The notes: generated by a model not told the origin, from the letters alone. A stretch of 64,000 nucleotides of DNA from Bacteroidota bacterium (GCA_024679565.1 JAIBDD010000015.1:1-64000); one strand, 5' to 3'. Counted from the stretch's first letter, positions 54,660 through 63,927 are shown. Numbers and translations are program-made.

Positions 54660-55649
54660 ATGAAAGTTTCCAACGAAACCAAAGTCGGACTAATTGCAGC
54701 ATTTGCCATAACCGTATTGATACTCGGTTTTAATTTTCTGAAAGGAGAATCGCTCTTTTCAAAGAATAACACGTATTACGCCGTCTATGACAAAGTAGAT
54801 GGTTTGTTCAGATCCAACCCTGTGGTTTTTCACGGTGTTTCTGTCGGAACAGTAACTTCTGTAGAAATGGACTACGCTTCACGACAAGTGATCGTTAGCG
54901 TTCAGGTGCCAAAAGAACTTGAGATACCTCGCAATACAACATTAAAGATTACAAACAATGATTTACTTGGCAGCAAGGCAATCGAGATCATGATACCTCA
55001 CGACACACTAGCCTTGCCGGTTTTGGCTGCGACAGGAGACACCCTAATATCAAAAAAGGATGCGGGTATGGCACAAGCTCTAACCAGTGTTTTATCCCCT
55101 TTATCCGAAAGCATCAATAACGTTTTAGGCAACGTTGATGCCGCAATATCTGATGTAAGTTTAAACTCAACTTTGCAAGATTTAAGTGAAGCGTTGGCCT
55201 CATTCAAAACAACAGCGGTTAAGATGAATAGCTTGCTCGACGGTAAAGATGTGCAAGTAGCCAGTATACTTGGCAATATTGAAGGTATGACAAAGGACCT
55301 TAAGGCAAGCACACCAAAAATAAATGAAATCGTTTCAAGCTTAGATGAAACAACTAAGGAAATTGCAGCACTTGACTTAAAAAGCTTAACTACAGAGTTG
55401 AATGCCACCATTGCAGAACTGCGCAATACGTTATCCTCTATACAAGCTGGTAAAGGCACACTTGGGAAAATGGCCACTGACGACGCTCTTTGGAATCAGT
55501 TAAACAAAACAACACATGATCTAGATTCATTACTTAATGACATCATCATGTACCCTCGACGTTATACGGGAATCACCGAAAAACAACGAAAGAAAGGCGA
55601 CCTTCAGAAAGAAGTTAAGGAAGGGATTGATTTGCCGGATGGCAAATAA
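54660..55649 (+). CDS. MCE/MlaD family lipid transport protein
   Basis: Periplasmic substrate-binding subunit of a phospholipid transport system between inner and outer membrane. One N-terminal membrane helix (KVGLIAAFAITVLILGFNFL) is followed by a single MCE domain (YYAVYDKVDGLFRSNPVVFHGVSVGTVTSVE). A long helical C-terminal region (residues about 130-300) may form a channel or coiled coil. The 329-residue length fits the Bacteroidota form. No permease or ATPase partner is encoded beside it. Confidence 0.92.
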   Translation: MKVSNETKVGLIAAFAITVLILGFNFLKGESLFSKNNTYYAVYDKVDGLFRSNPVVFHGVSVGTVTSVEMDYASRQVIVSVQVPKELEIPRNTTLKITNNDLLGSKAIEIMIPHDTLALPVLAATGDTLISKKDAGMAQALTSVLSPLSESINNVLGNVDAAISDVSLNSTLQDLSEALASFKTTAVKMNSLLDGKDVQVASILGNIEGMTKDLKASTPKINEIVSSLDETTKEIAALDLKSLTTELNATIAELRNTLSSIQAGKGTLGKMATDDALWNQLNKTTHDLDSLLNDIIMYPRRYTGITEKQRKKGDLQKEVKEGIDLPDGK

Positions 55650-55879
55650 TTTTTAATTTTTAATTAAGCATGCTATCTGCGATGGTCATTGAATAGCGCT
55701 CCGCATTGAAAGTATTGGGCCCCAACTAAGTCGGCCCACTCCTCGTTAGGTTTTAAGATGTATTTCTCCGACGAAACCTCAGCAATTGCAAAATCACCTA
55801 TCTGATGCTTATAGATGTTCCTTAGCTATTTGGAAATTGCCCCAAAACATTCCACATTAACAATTAAGAATTAAACATT
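55650..55879 (-). other. Intergenic stretch with a short unassigned open frame
   Basis: On the minus strand the frame from 55825 to 55673 is open for 50 codons and reads like protein (GDFAIAEVSSEKYILKP, then EEWADLVGAQYFQCGALF), but it has no ATG. A nearby ATG in another frame (MWNVLGQFPNS) could join it by a one-base shift. It may be the relic of a small gene. Both edges are AT-rich (TTTTTAATTAAGC; CAATTAAGAATTAAAC). Confidence 0.3.
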
Positions 55880-56926
55880 CTAGCCCGCTAATCGCCGAGT
55901 AATCCGCGATATCATTTTCGGGCCTTCATAAATGAAGCAAGAATAGACTTGAACTAAATCGGCTCCTGCGTCAATTTTTTGAATTGCATCGGCCCCAGTT
56001 TGAATGCCACCCACACCGATAATTGCAATGTTGCTGTTTTTAGACCTGATATACTTCACAACTTCATCAGACCTATGCTGAACTGGCTTGCCACTTAACC
56101 CACCAGCTCCTATTTGACTAACAAGTGATGATTTTGTATTTAAACCGTCTCGCGATATGGTTGTATTCGTCGCAACTATCCCTGCCAATTTGTATTCCTC
56201 TACCAATGACAAAATATCATCGATTTGATCGAATGAATTATCTGGAGATATTTTTACAAATAACGGGCGTGCCTCTCCGTAGCGTTCAATTAAGTTGGGC
56301 TCAACATCACGCAATGTTTTAAATATAGTTCGCAGCGCATCTTTATCTTGCAGCTCCCGCAAATTGGGTGTGTTGGGTGAACTTACATTCACCACAAAGT
56401 AGTCTACAAGGCCATATAACTTCTCAAAGCAAATTCTATAGTCTTCGTGGGCCTGGTCATTTGGCGTTACTTTATTTTTTCCAATATTCCCGCCTATGAT
56501 TAGTTTACTTCTTGGCTTTGTACGCCTAAAAGCTTCAATAAGGTAAGCTGCGGCGTCTACACCTCCATTATTAAACCCCATACGGTTTATTAGTGCCGTG
56601 TCTTCAGGTAATCTAAATAATCTTGGTTTTGGATTTCCTTCTTGCCCAACTGGCGTTACGGTTCCAATTTCTACAGACCCGAATCCCAGAATATCCAGTT
56701 CGTGCAAGTATTCTGCATTCTTATCAAATCCTGCCGCAAGGCCTAATTTATTTTTGAAGTTTAATCCATAAACCGTTACCGGTTCATTGTACACCTTGCC
56801 CACAATTAATGGTTTAAGTAATCGCAAGACTCCAGTTTTTCGTGACAAATGCAATAATGTCGTCGTCAAATGATGTGCTCTTTCAGCGTCTAACCGAAAT
56901 AATAAATTCTTGAGTATGGCGTACAT
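55880..56926 (-). CDS. pyrD: Dihydroorotate dehydrogenase, class 2 (quinone-dependent)
   Basis: Oxidises dihydroorotate to orotate at the membrane, passing electrons to quinone; the fourth step of pyrimidine synthesis. The N-terminal helices (MYAILKNLLFRLDAERAHHL) are the class 2 membrane-binding part. GLAAGFDKNAEYL, NVSSPNTPNLRELQ with the catalytic serine, and GVGGIQTGADA are diagnostic. The 348-residue length is normal. It is divergent from the fumarylacetoacetase gene with 65 bases between. Confidence 0.96.
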   Translation of the reverse strand: MYAILKNLLFRLDAERAHHLTTTLLHLSRKTGVLRLLKPLIVGKVYNEPVTVYGLNFKNKLGLAAGFDKNAEYLHELDILGFGSVEIGTVTPVGQEGNPKPRLFRLPEDTALINRMGFNNGGVDAAAYLIEAFRRTKPRSKLIIGGNIGKNKVTPNDQAHEDYRICFEKLYGLVDYFVVNVSSPNTPNLRELQDKDALRTIFKTLRDVEPNLIERYGEARPLFVKISPDNSFDQIDDILSLVEEYKLAGIVATNTTISRDGLNTKSSLVSQIGAGGLSGKPVQHRSDEVVKYIRSKNSNIAIIGVGGIQTGADAIQKIDAGADLVQVYSCFIYEGPKMISRITRRLAG

Positions 56927-56991
56927 TTCGAGGGCGAATATAGGTTGGGATAATGGATAATGATTAATTTCGAAGCTTCAAAAAAAGCGAA

Positions 56992-58221
56992 ATGCAAAAC
57001 TGGTTAAACGTATCTGATCTTCACGACTTTTCTATTCATAATTTACCCTTTGGTGTTGTAAATCGAGACGGACTTTCGTCGCCTTGTATTGCCATTGGTG
57101 ATCACATAATTGACTTAAGACGTGCCTCGGAAATTGGCATTTTGGACAGCCTACCCTTTGATCATACCGTTTTTCAAAACCCTTTGCTAAACCCATTTAT
57201 CGAAACAGGAAAATCGAATTGGAGGGCGTTAAGAAACTTCGTTCAAGAAGCTCTATGCGACACAAAGTCTGCCTTACATCAACACAAAGACGTGTGCTTG
57301 GTAAATCGATTAACGGCAACAATGGAGTTACCAATACATATTGGAGATTACACTGATTTTTATAGCAGCATAGAGCACGCGACAAACGTTGGTAAGATGT
57401 TTCGTGATCCAGCCAATGCCCTACTACCCAATTGGAAACATATTCCTGTTGGATATCACGGCAGAGCAAGCTCTATAGTAGTGAGTGGAACGGACATCAA
57501 ACGTCCAAACGGGCAGACCTTGCCACCAGAAGCAACGCAGCCTATTTTTGGGCCTAGCAAAAGAGTTGACTTCGAGCTAGAAATGGCCTTCGTGGTTGGA
57601 AAACCAACTACTTTGGGAGATACAATTCCAGTTGCTGATGCAGAAGACCACATATTTGGCATGACCGTTTTTAACGACTGGAGTGCAAGAGATATGCAAA
57701 AATGGGAATATGTGCCTTTAGGCCCATTTCTTGCCAAAAACTTTGCCTCTACCGTTTCTCCATGGATAGTTACTATGGAAGCCTTGGAGCCATTTAGATG
57801 TGCAAGTGTAAAACAAGAACCTGCCGTTTTACCTTACTTGCAATACGACGGTGACAAGAACTTTGACATCAATCTTGAAGTTGATTTGACCCCAGAATCT
57901 AGCGCCGCTACTACCATTTCAAAAAGTAATTTCAAATACATGTACTGGAACATGGCGCAACAATTAGCGCATCATACGGTAAACGGTTGCAACGTTAATG
58001 TAGGTGACATGATGGCCAGCGGCACGATAAGTGGTAAAGACGAGAACAGCTATGGTTCGATGTTGGAATTATGCTGGGGAGGCAAAAAAGATATTCCATT
58101 AAATAATGGAGACACTAGAAAGTTCATTTTGGATGGCGACACAATTACCATGCGTGCATTTTGTGACGACGGTAAACGCCGCGTTGGGTTTGGCGAAAGC
58201 GTTGGTAAGATTATTGGGTAA
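56992..58221 (+). CDS. fahA: Fumarylacetoacetase
   Basis: Cleaves fumarylacetoacetate to fumarate and acetoacetate, the last step of tyrosine and phenylalanine breakdown. The 409-residue length, the N-terminal SH3-like domain (about residues 15-110), the metal site in IGDYTDFYSSIEHATN, VGYHGRASSIVVSG and the ELEMAFVVG segment with metal-binding glutamates fit the family. FNDWSARDMQKWEYVPLGPF is a signature. No other gene of the pathway is in the window. Confidence 0.95.
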   Translation: MQNWLNVSDLHDFSIHNLPFGVVNRDGLSSPCIAIGDHIIDLRRASEIGILDSLPFDHTVFQNPLLNPFIETGKSNWRALRNFVQEALCDTKSALHQHKDVCLVNRLTATMELPIHIGDYTDFYSSIEHATNVGKMFRDPANALLPNWKHIPVGYHGRASSIVVSGTDIKRPNGQTLPPEATQPIFGPSKRVDFELEMAFVVGKPTTLGDTIPVADAEDHIFGMTVFNDWSARDMQKWEYVPLGPFLAKNFASTVSPWIVTMEALEPFRCASVKQEPAVLPYLQYDGDKNFDINLEVDLTPESSAATTISKSNFKYMYWNMAQQLAHHTVNGCNVNVGDMMASGTISGKDENSYGSMLELCWGGKKDIPLNNGDTRKFILDGDTITMRAFCDDGKRRVGFGESVGKIIG

Positions 58222-58239
58222 CACAGCCGTTGGCCTTTT

Positions 58240-59085
58240 TTAACCAAAGGTCATCGTGATGCTTTTTTCCATCCGATTACCTGCCTCTAAAACCATCACA
58301 CCCTCTTTCTCAAAAATATTACCGTTGTGGTCTTTATGATCTGCAATTCCACACCATGGCTCAATGCAAACGTAACTTGCTTTAGGCTTGGCCCAAATCC
58401 CTAAAAAAGGAAAACCCTCAAACTCCACTTTGACTTGATTTTCACCTTCGTTGCTCTTTAGCACAACGCTATTAGAATTCAACTTACTAAAAATTAAGGC
58501 GTCTTCATCAAATATGTTTTGTGTTAGCTGAATCCTGTTTTCGTCAAAAACTGGCTTGGTTTTATCTCCTCTAACACCATCTTCAATGATTACAGACTCT
58601 TGGTCTTCATTTTGGTCAAACGTTATGTAATGTCCATCAATCGGATTTGCATTAAACGCAGGGTGTGCACCAAAACTAAATGGCAGTGTTTGTGAATCGG
58701 TATTAATCACTTCGAACGATTGAATAATTGAGTTCTCTTCCAACCTATATCCGACTCTAAAATCAAAATGGAATGGATACGAAGTGTACGTTTCTGGAGA
58801 TGATTTTAAAGATAAAACTATTTCTGTTGGGTTCCATTTTACAACGTCAAACGCTGAGTCACGAGCAAACCCATGTTTGCCTAACGAATACGATTCCTCT
58901 CCTATCTTGTATGCATCTCCTTTAAGTTGCCCCACCACTGGAAACAACAAAGGCGCGCGTCGTGCCCAAAACTCAGGGTCGCCCTGCCAAAGATACTCTT
59001 TGCCGGTTTCGACGCTTTTTATGCTTTGTAGCTCTGCACCAACCAAGGAAATAGCTACGTCTAGTGCACTGTTTTCTATTTTCAT
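58240..59085 (-). CDS. Aldose 1-epimerase family protein (LacX-like)
   Basis: A galactose-mutarotase-like beta-sandwich enzyme of 281 residues. HGFARDSAFDVV and FSFGAHPAFN carry the histidines typical of mutarotases. It probably equilibrates sugar anomers; the sugar is unknown. It converges with fahA over an 18-base gap. Its upstream side is AT-rich and carries one arm of a 14-bp inverted repeat. Confidence 0.88.
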   Translation of the reverse strand: MKIENSALDVAISLVGAELQSIKSVETGKEYLWQGDPEFWARRAPLLFPVVGQLKGDAYKIGEESYSLGKHGFARDSAFDVVKWNPTEIVLSLKSSPETYTSYPFHFDFRVGYRLEENSIIQSFEVINTDSQTLPFSFGAHPAFNANPIDGHYITFDQNEDQESVIIEDGVRGDKTKPVFDENRIQLTQNIFDEDALIFSKLNSNSVVLKSNEGENQVKVEFEGFPFLGIWAKPKASYVCIEPWCGIADHKDHNGNIFEKEGVMVLEAGNRMEKSITMTFG

Positions 59086-59097
59086 ATGCTTAATTGA

Positions 59098-59515
59098 AAA
59101 TTGATATTTGAGAATTTACAATTGTCACAAATATCTTTGCTTAGTCGTTTTAATAATAGCGATTAACAATCTTTTTAATTCTTTAACCTTCTCGGCATAA
59201 GTGTTGTAAATCCGGTTTGACAAGTAGTCAGTCTTCCATAACAACTCTAACCAATAGCCTGTTTCGTTCGCCTCTTTAAGTGCAATTGATAGTTTATGGA
59301 CAAAATCCTTCTTGCTTTCTGAATGTTCTGCTTCTTTTATAAGCGCTCCTACAGCCGTTCCGGATCTTAATAATTGCTTTGACATTACCCATTCTTTCCT
59401 GACATTTAACTGCTTGAATAAATCGACAATCTCTATAGCAAAATACATGCTTTTAGTTTGAATTAAATTATGCTCACCCAAGTGTTGATACTTTTGAATT
59501 GTCAAATATCAATTT
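59098..59515. repeat. 14-bp inverted repeat pair flanking the four-helix-bundle gene
   Basis: AAATTGATATTTGA (59098-59111) returns as TCAAATATCAATTT (59502-59515), an exact inverted pair on either side of the gene at 59125-59505. The surrounding sequence (AATTGTCA, AATTATCAATTGG) is of the same AT-rich kind. Confidence 0.55.
59125..59505 (-). CDS. Four-helix-bundle protein (23S rRNA intervening-sequence protein family)
   Basis: A 126-residue protein. ENLxxxKSxxFAxxIV-type opening (here NLIQTKSMYFAIEIVDLF), VMSKQLLRSGTAVGALIKEAEHSESKKDFVHKL and ETGYWLELL are the signature of this family. Members were first found inside 23S rRNA genes and are scattered through Bacteroidota chromosomes; their role is unknown. 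The only start in frame that keeps the conserved opening is TTG at 59505; the next ATG would cut the first helix. It lies between the aldose-epimerase gene and nadE. Confidence 0.85.
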   Translation of the reverse strand: MTIQKYQHLGEHNLIQTKSMYFAIEIVDLFKQLNVRKEWVMSKQLLRSGTAVGALIKEAEHSESKKDFVHKLSIALKEANETGYWLELLWKTDYLSNRIYNTYAEKVKELKRLLIAIIKTTKQRYL

Positions 59516-59573
59516 CTAATTATCAATTGGTTATTGAGAACTCCTCCCGGATGACAACGGTCTCCTAATATCT

Positions 59574-61211
59574 TTAATTATAGAACCTGCCGACTAAAGG
59601 CATCTGACGCCCTACACCAAACGCTAGGTTTGATATTCTAAGAATCGGTGCTGCCTGAAACCGTTTGTACTCATTACGATCAACGAGTTTAATCACTTTT
59701 CGTACCAAGGCTTCGTCATAACCCATTGCGACGATTTCCGTCCAGCCCTTTTGTTCCTCAATGTATAACATTAAAATTTTGTCAAGAACCGGATACGGTG
59801 GTAACGAATCGCTGTCTTTTTGGTCGTGCCTCAACTCAGCTGATGGGGCTTTGTTTATTATCTCTTCTGGGATAATTTCCCTGTCTCTATTAATGTATCT
59901 GGCCATTTCATACACTTGCATTTTATACAAGTCGCCAATGGCAGATAATCCTCCGCACATGTCTCCATAAAGAGTTGCATACCCAACAGCCGTTTCACTT
60001 TTATTACTCGTATTAAGCACCATACTCCCGTACTTGTTGCTTAATGCCATCAATAACAATCCACGACTCCGGGCTTGAATATTTTCCTCAGTTACATCAA
60101 CATCATATCCGTCAAAGTGTGGTGTCAACGTGCCTTCCACTACTTTGACCATATCCTCAATCGAAATTATCTTATATGGACTGTTTAAGTTTTTTGATAA
60201 GGTTTCAGCGTCAACAACCGACCCCGTCGAAGAGTATTTTGAAGGCAACAAAACCGCCATTACATTTTCAGGGCCTAAAGCTTCCGCCGCAAGTGCGTGA
60301 ATAACCGCCGAGTCTATTCCACCCGAAGACCCTAGCAAGGCCTTTTTAAAACCCATTTTACCAAAGTAATCTCTTATCCCCATGACGATTGCGTCATGAA
60401 TCAATTCAATATCCTCGTCTTTGTAGTCAAGGCTGTTATCTGGGTAGACTTCGTCTTTTGACCAATCTATACACCTATAATCTTCTTGAAAGTAGTTCAA
60501 CTCCTCGGCAATTTCACCCGTTTGATTGATAAACATTGAGCCACCATCAAACAATATATCGGTGTGTGCACCAATCTGATTTACATATACCAATGGTAGT
60601 TGATACTGTTTGGCATTGGCCACCATTCGATTTTTACGATCTTCCACGTGGTTATAACTGTAAGGAGACCCCGACAAATTAATCATGATGTCTGGCTGCA
60701 ACGCCATTAACTCATCCATTGGAGTGGTCGAATACAGATGTGGTGCATCAAGATTCCACAAGTCTTCACAAATCGTAATAGCCATTTTTACGCCTTTGTA
60801 TTCAACTAAATTGAAGCTTGTATTTGGCTCAAAGTATCGGTATTCGTCAAAAACGTCGTAGGTAGGAAGTAACGTTTTATGTACTTCTTGAAGTATTTCT
60901 CCGTCTGCCATGACAACGGCAGAATTATATAGTTTTTTTCCCTTAGTTAGGCCAGATCTAGTTGGCATGCCTGCAATTATCGCTATGCCATTGGCATAGG
61001 CTTTCAACGTATCTAACGCCGTGTAACACCTTTTAACGAAGCTCTGATAGTTCAGCATATCCTTTGGGATATAACCACAAATACTTAATTCGGAGAAAAC
61101 AATTATATCGGCACCATCGTTTTTGGCTCGATTGATGTGTTCAGCCATTTTATTGACATTGCCATCAAGGTCGCCAATCGTGTAGTTAAGCTGAGAGAGA
61201 ACAATTTTCAT
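59574..61211 (-). CDS. nadE: Glutamine-dependent NAD+ synthetase
   Basis: Last step of NAD synthesis. An N-terminal nitrilase-type glutaminase domain has the Glu-Lys-Cys triad (SELSICGYIP, HKTLLPTYDVF, ICEDLWN). The C-terminal synthetase domain has the P-loop LLGSSGGIDSAV and SNKSETAVGYATLYGD. At 545 residues it is the two-domain form. It lies 15 bases after the barrel gene on the same strand. In other Flavobacteriia nadE is also found near gldB. Confidence 0.96.
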   Translation of the reverse strand: MKIVLSQLNYTIGDLDGNVNKMAEHINRAKNDGADIIVFSELSICGYIPKDMLNYQSFVKRCYTALDTLKAYANGIAIIAGMPTRSGLTKGKKLYNSAVVMADGEILQEVHKTLLPTYDVFDEYRYFEPNTSFNLVEYKGVKMAITICEDLWNLDAPHLYSTTPMDELMALQPDIMINLSGSPYSYNHVEDRKNRMVANAKQYQLPLVYVNQIGAHTDILFDGGSMFINQTGEIAEELNYFQEDYRCIDWSKDEVYPDNSLDYKDEDIELIHDAIVMGIRDYFGKMGFKKALLGSSGGIDSAVIHALAAEALGPENVMAVLLPSKYSSTGSVVDAETLSKNLNSPYKIISIEDMVKVVEGTLTPHFDGYDVDVTEENIQARSRGLLLMALSNKYGSMVLNTSNKSETAVGYATLYGDMCGGLSAIGDLYKMQVYEMARYINRDREIIPEEIINKAPSAELRHDQKDSDSLPPYPVLDKILMLYIEEQKGWTEIVAMGYDEALVRKVIKLVDRNEYKRFQAAPILRISNLAFGVGRQMPLVGRFYN

Positions 61212-61226
61212 GTAGTTGGGTAGCCG

Positions 61227-61955
61227 CTAAAAGAAGACACCAATATTTAAACTGGCAAATTTGTTTCTACCCGTAGTGGCGTTATCAGCCACAAACATGT
61301 CTACAAAATCGTTGTCCCATCGAAGACCGGCATAAAGTGCTGTATTTCCGGCCAATGCATATTCAACACCTGCACCCATCATAAGCGGCATGCGCATTAG
61401 AAAAACTTTGTCGTCGAAGTTGTCGTAATGATAGTCGTCGTTACCTGATTTGTTCACTCGAATATCTGTTGGGTCCTCAAAAGGCACTGTTTTACCCGTT
61501 ATGTCTGCTTTCGCACTTGTTAAAAAGGATGGCGATGCACCAACTTGCGCCCAATAGGTCCAATAACCGTATTGCTTTGTTTTAAATTTTATCGAAATAG
61601 GGAGTTGTATATAACTCATGCGGTAATCAAACTGCACATCACTATGACTTGTTGTACCCATCGAATCTGTATACGCCAAACGATCTGTATGCACGATACT
61701 ACCAGCCAATTCGGTTAACAGCAACTCAGCACTGATGGAGTAATATTGCTGAAAACTGTAATCACCCATCAAACCATAACTGTATCCGGCACTTGTTCCC
61801 AAACGTTCGATATTTTTAGTAACGGGTGTAATCCAAGATACATTTCCCGAAAATTTCATCCCTATGCGAAAACGTTGATCTTGAGCGTTAGCGTTATAAG
61901 AAACCCCTAAAAAGAATACCAATAATGCGGTTGTTGCTATTGTTTTCATCTTCAT
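61227..61955 (-). CDS. Outer-membrane beta-barrel protein (porin-like), unknown function
   Basis: A signal peptide (MKMKTIATTALLVFFLGVSYNANAQ) is followed by about eight alternating strands (FRIGMKFSGNVSW, YGLMGDYSFQQYYSISAELLL, YIQLPISIKFKTK, NTALYAGLRWD) and a final strand ending in phenylalanine (FASLNIGVFF), as recognised by the BAM machinery. It resembles the eight-stranded PorT-like/OMP_b-brl proteins. Its promoter region overlaps that of gldB on the other strand; the two start codons are 30 bases apart. Confidence 0.7.
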   Translation of the reverse strand: MKMKTIATTALLVFFLGVSYNANAQDQRFRIGMKFSGNVSWITPVTKNIERLGTSAGYSYGLMGDYSFQQYYSISAELLLTELAGSIVHTDRLAYTDSMGTTSHSDVQFDYRMSYIQLPISIKFKTKQYGYWTYWAQVGASPSFLTSAKADITGKTVPFEDPTDIRVNKSGNDDYHYDNFDDKVFLMRMPLMMGAGVEYALAGNTALYAGLRWDNDFVDMFVADNATTGRNKFASLNIGVFF

Positions 61956-61962
61956 ACTTTTG
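61934..61962 (+). promoter_or_regulatory. gldB promoter inside the divergent barrel gene's start
   Basis: TTG (61934-61936), an 18-base spacer and TACTTTTG (61955-61962) fit the consensus. The -33 part lies inside the first codons of the divergent barrel gene. The ATG is at 61985, giving a leader of about 18 bases. Confidence 0.65.
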
Positions 61963-61984
61963 CAATTCTAATGTTACGACAAAA

Positions 61985-63028
61985 ATGGTAAAAAAAACGA
62001 GAATATTCTGGTTAATCCAATCCACAATATTGATTCTATGTATAGGTATATCTGGATGCAAAGAATCCAGCAAATATGCCGTTGACATCAGTAATTCGGA
62101 AGTAGAAATTAAGATCAACCGGCTTGAGGATGACATTTTTGCCATTCGTAACACGCAAGACTACATCAACCTAGACCAAATTGACTCGGTTTTCATAAAA
62201 GATTTCAAACGTGGGATTATGGCCTACGAAACCCGGGATGGATTTGTTCCTGTTGATGTGAGTGCTCAAGGGCTTGTAGAATTCGTCACCTTCCCCGACA
62301 TGGTTCACCTATACAATTCGGTTGATTCGACTTATCCAGATTTATCTGATATTGAGACTGAACTGAGCAATGCCTTTTCTTACTTCAAGTACTACTTTCC
62401 AACAAAACAAATTCCAAAAGTATATTCTGTAGTTACACCGTTTCGCAGCCAGGTAATATCGAGTCAACATGCTATTGGCATTTGTTTGGATATGTATTTA
62501 GGCGCGGATTTTTCTCCATACCAAACGCCATTGATGCAATTCCCTCAATTTATTATTAAGCGATTTCGAGAAGACTACATATTACCAAATGTAATGCGTG
62601 GATGGGTTGAGACAGAATTTCAAGACACCTCTAAACAGCATAGGTTATTGGATGAAATGATCTATCAAGGGAAAATCCTTCATGCGTTAGATCGCCTTCT
62701 TCCAGAAACTGCAGACTCTTTAAAGATTGGGTATGACATGGGTAAAATTGAATGGTGCTTTACAAATGAGCCACAGATTTGGACCCATTTGGTGGATCAA
62801 GATCTTTTATACAGCACCAATTACAGGGACTTCTCTGGTGTATTGGTTGAGGCACCCTTCTCTAAAGGGATAAACGTTCCTCAAGATGCCCCAGCAAAAA
62901 TTGCAGTATGGGCTGGTTGGCAGATTGTTAGGCGGTATATGGACAAACATCCAAAGGTGTCTTTAGAGCAGCTTCTTCAAGACTTTGACAATGATAAAAT
63001 ACTGAGAGAATCTGGATACAAACCTTAG
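61985..63028 (+). CDS. gldB: Gliding motility lipoprotein GldB
   Basis: A lipoprotein of the gliding machinery needed with the T9SS in Flavobacterium. The signal has a lipobox ending in CIGISGC with C25. The C-terminal part (LLDEMIYQGKILHALDRLLPETAD, EWCFTNEPQIWTHLV, LLYST, APFSKG and AVWAGWQIVRRYM) matches the family. The open frame reaches back to 61925, but the ATG at 61985 is chosen because it begins the signal peptide and follows the promoter. gldC, its usual neighbour, is not present here. The end overlaps the convergent gene by four bases. Confidence 0.88.
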   Translation: MVKKTRIFWLIQSTILILCIGISGCKESSKYAVDISNSEVEIKINRLEDDIFAIRNTQDYINLDQIDSVFIKDFKRGIMAYETRDGFVPVDVSAQGLVEFVTFPDMVHLYNSVDSTYPDLSDIETELSNAFSYFKYYFPTKQIPKVYSVVTPFRSQVISSQHAIGICLDMYLGADFSPYQTPLMQFPQFIIKRFREDYILPNVMRGWVETEFQDTSKQHRLLDEMIYQGKILHALDRLLPETADSLKIGYDMGKIEWCFTNEPQIWTHLVDQDLLYSTNYRDFSGVLVEAPFSKGINVPQDAPAKIAVWAGWQIVRRYMDKHPKVSLEQLLQDFDNDKILRESGYKP

Positions 63029-63864
63029 TAAAAACTCAAATACGGTTCAACTTTATTCAACCAGCTAGAATCGAGATTGTGTATTTTGTGTAAATCGCCA
63101 ACATGGTTAAAAGGCCCATGCATCCTACGATAGGAAACAATTGATTTTGCCTGACGATAACTGATATACGGGTGGCGTCTTAATTCCACAACTGTATTGG
63201 CATTGATCTCGAGCAATTCAAGATCCGCAACAAAATCTATATACGGCAAGAGCTGCTTATACGACGAGTCAGAGATACCGTACACCTCTTTTAATTGCTC
63301 CACTGTAGCAAATCCGCCTAACGCGTTTCGATACTTCACAATACGCTTCGACAAGGTTTTGCCAATTCCTGGAAGCTTTTTAAGCGTGACCGAATCAGCG
63401 TGATTTAGATTGACCACAAGCCGAGCTTGGGGCTTATTCTTCTGTTGCCTCAATTTGACTTTATAGCGTGTAAAATCAAGATAAGGCGCAACAAGATTGT
63501 ACTCCGTTGTAGAGAGCAACTCCAAATTTCTGAACTGCTCGACACTTCTTACAAATCCGACCTCTTGCTTTTTGCTGAACCACTTACCAATAAATTGGTT
63601 AGAGAATCCTTTGCGACGTAATTCCCGCGCTGTGGCGTAATTGATGTCAAATGATTCCAATTTCCATTGACGTGTTTGCTTGGTTTGAGAAACTGGAAGC
63701 TCACCGGTGCTATTTGTCGTTGTGTCAATTGCGGTCAAGTGTAATTCAACCTGTGTATTGTGTACCCATGGCCAAAAACGCATACAAATCGATAAGCCCA
63801 GTAGAACCAACAAAACAACTATTCCACGCTGTTCGCTAAGACTATAGGAAACCAGACCAAACAT
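63025..63864 (-). CDS. Helix-hairpin-helix membrane protein (ComEA-like)
   Basis: One N-terminal membrane helix (GIVVLLVLLGLSICMRFW) is followed by about 240 residues with several helix-hairpin-helix units. The clearest are NLNHADSVTLKKLPGIGKTLSKRIVKYR and NANTVVELRRHPYISYRQAKSIVSYRR. Such domains bind DNA in ComEA, the periplasmic receptor of natural transformation. The protein would sit at the outer face of the inner membrane. The open frame reaches a TTG at 63900, but that codon lies within the terminator of the upstream gene, so the ATG at 63864 is chosen (279 residues). Confidence 0.8.
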   Translation of the reverse strand: MFGLVSYSLSEQRGIVVLLVLLGLSICMRFWPWVHNTQVELHLTAIDTTTNSTGELPVSQTKQTRQWKLESFDINYATARELRRKGFSNQFIGKWFSKKQEVGFVRSVEQFRNLELLSTTEYNLVAPYLDFTRYKVKLRQQKNKPQARLVVNLNHADSVTLKKLPGIGKTLSKRIVKYRNALGGFATVEQLKEVYGISDSSYKQLLPYIDFVADLELLEINANTVVELRRHPYISYRQAKSIVSYRRMHGPFNHVGDLHKIHNLDSSWLNKVEPYLSFY

Positions 63865-63870
63865 TTTATC

Positions 63871-63904
63871 AAAAAAAAGGCCTTGAATGTGATCATTCAA
63901 GGCC
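63871..63904 (-). terminator. Strong terminator of the gene at the right edge
   Basis: The minus strand has a perfect 11-bp stem GGCCTTGAATG / CATTCAAGGCC (63894-63904 with 63879-63889), loop ATCA, followed by eight T (63871-63878). It ends the gene at 63928 and overlaps the start of the long open frame of the helix-hairpin-helix gene. Confidence 0.9.
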
Positions 63905-63927
63905 GATTCATTATACGTAGCAGATTG

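Noticed and set aside
61925-61984. Extended N-terminus of GldB
   Set aside because: The extra residues overlap the promoter and the divergent gene's signal peptide region, and the lipoprotein signal starts at 61985.
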